DNA from: Acidimicrobiaceae bacterium
GTDB lineage: Bacteria; Actinomycetota; Acidimicrobiia; Acidimicrobiales; RAAP-2
Length of the DNA stretch: 5,054 nt
Assembly: GCA_003135595.1 (NCBI GenBank)
Contig: PLCI01000165.1
Coordinates: 1 to 5,054 of the forward strand
Reading direction: 5' to 3'
Part shown: in pieces, positions 4,377-5,054 of the stretch
Numbering within the stretch: the first letter of the stretch is position 1
Layout: each line of letters begins with the position of its first letter
Position numbers and translations under genes: made by a program
Notes under the pieces: model-generated
What the model saw: the letters and a program-made list of their open reading frames with translations, nothing else
What the model was told of the DNA's origin: nothing
The model's database searches: none

Positions 4377-5054
4377 ATGGCAAGCAGGCGCGCGATCGTG
4401 ACAGGTTGCTCGACGGGCATCGGGCGGGCGACCGCACTGGAGCTGACGTCCCGGGGCTACGAGGTCGTGGCGACGGCGCGGCGGCTCGCGACGATCGAGG
4501 ATCTGAAGGTCGCCCAGACGCTCGAGCTTGACGTCGACTCCGACGAGTCCGTCGCTGCGGCCCGCAGGAAGGTCGGGATCGTCGACGTCCTCGTGAACAA
4601 TGCCGGATTCGGCGTCGAGGGGTCCGTCGAGGAGGTGCCCCTCGCCGACGTGCGTCGGATGTTCGAGACCAACTTCTTCGGCGCGGCGCGGATGATCCAG
4701 GCGTTCGTCCCCGCGATGCGCGAGCAGGGCGCGGGCTCGGTCGTCAACGTCACGTCGGTGGCAGGTATTGCGGCAGGGCCATTGGGCGGCTACTACTCGG
4801 CGTCGAAGTTCGCCCTCGAGGCGCTGTCGGAGGCCCTGCACCTCGAGGTGGGGCACTTCGGCGTGGACGTCTTGGTCATCGAGCCCGGTGGCATCGAGAC
4901 GAGCTTCGGCGCAAACGTGGTCGATCACCGCGGTGGTCCATCGGCCTACGCCGAGCTCGCGGTGCTCTGGGAGAGTGCGGCGGGCACGCTCACGGGCGGC
5001 CAGCCCGCGCCCGGTCCCGAGCTCGTCGCGCTCGCGATCTGCGATGCCCTCGAC
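4377..5054 (+). CDS. Short-chain dehydrogenase/reductase, classical type (3' truncated)
   Basis: This is a cytosolic Rossmann-fold NAD(P)H-dependent oxidoreductase; 226 residues are visible before the window ends with the frame still open. TGCSTGIG (9-16) is the cofactor glycine motif TGxxxGIG. ARR (34-36) after the second strand favours NADP(H). D52 in LELDVDS probably contacts the adenine. NNAGFG (74-79) is the classical SDR motif. The catalytic tetrad is N99, S127 (NVTSVAG), Y140 and K144 (YSASK). EPGGIET (169-175) opens the substrate loop. The overall pattern, with VEGSVEEVPLADVRRMFETN and GGYYSASKFALEALSEAL, resembles the 17-beta-hydroxysteroid-dehydrogenase-like group of SDRs, whose bacterial members mostly lack known substrates. 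ATG 4377 has a strong ribosome site and an extended -10 promoter nearby, so it is likely transcribed independently of the envelope operon. The substrate cannot be told from sequence. Confidence 0.93.
   Translation, partial: MASRRAIVTGCSTGIGRATALELTSRGYEVVATARRLATIEDLKVAQTLELDVDSDESVAAARRKVGIVDVLVNNAGFGVEGSVEEVPLADVRRMFETNFFGAARMIQAFVPAMREQGAGSVVNVTSVAGIAAGPLGGYYSASKFALEALSEALHLEVGHFGVDVLVIEPGGIETSFGANVVDHRGGPSAYAELAVLWESAAGTLTGGQPAPGPELVALAICDALD

Noticed and set aside
4341..4928. 195-residue minus-strand frame opposite the SDR gene
   Set aside because: The plus strand encodes an SDR with all catalytic motifs, a promoter and a ribosome site; the antisense product has no recognisable features.

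Overview
This is a GC-rich, gene-dense stretch with all genes on the + strand. It holds six protein genes, of which the first and last are cut by the window edges. High-GC codon use, GTG starts, strong purine-rich ribosome sites and the family mix (a lipoprotein with the conserved Yx(FWY)xxD motif, a Pat-type acetyltransferase) suggest an actinobacterium (Actinomycetota), possibly Acidimicrobiia. The phylum is an inference from style; no rRNA or marker gene is present. No RNA gene, CRISPR array, insertion sequence or phage gene was seen.

Layout: (1) 2-742, the C-terminal half of an AldB/ExaC-type (acet)aldehyde dehydrogenase, followed by a perfect 9-bp hairpin. (2) 883-2537, a two-gene operon whose coding regions overlap by 7 bp: a single-domain GNAT acetyltransferase resembling the catalytic domain of protein-lysine acetyltransferase Pat, then a zinc-dependent histone-deacetylase-family amidohydrolase with all catalytic residues. 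(3) 2747-4245, a second two-gene operon with a 2-nt gap: a lipoprotein with a COG4315/PF03640-type domain, then a multi-spanning membrane protein carrying the same type of domain at its C-terminus. (4) 4377 to the window end, a classical short-chain dehydrogenase/reductase with its own promoter and ribosome site.

Functional reading: aldehyde dehydrogenase, acetyltransferase and deacetylase fit a C2 theme. Acetaldehyde is oxidised to acetate, and acetate activation by acetyl-CoA synthetase is classically switched by reversible lysine acetylation (Pat/AcuA against a deacetylase such as AcuC). No acetyl-CoA synthetase gene lies in the window, so the target is inferred. The lipoprotein/membrane pair looks like a small cell-envelope module, perhaps redox-linked, with a shared CX3C plus aromatic pattern. 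The SDR has no evident link to either module. The best candidates for something under-described are the acetyltransferase-deacetylase overlap and the paired COG4315 proteins.
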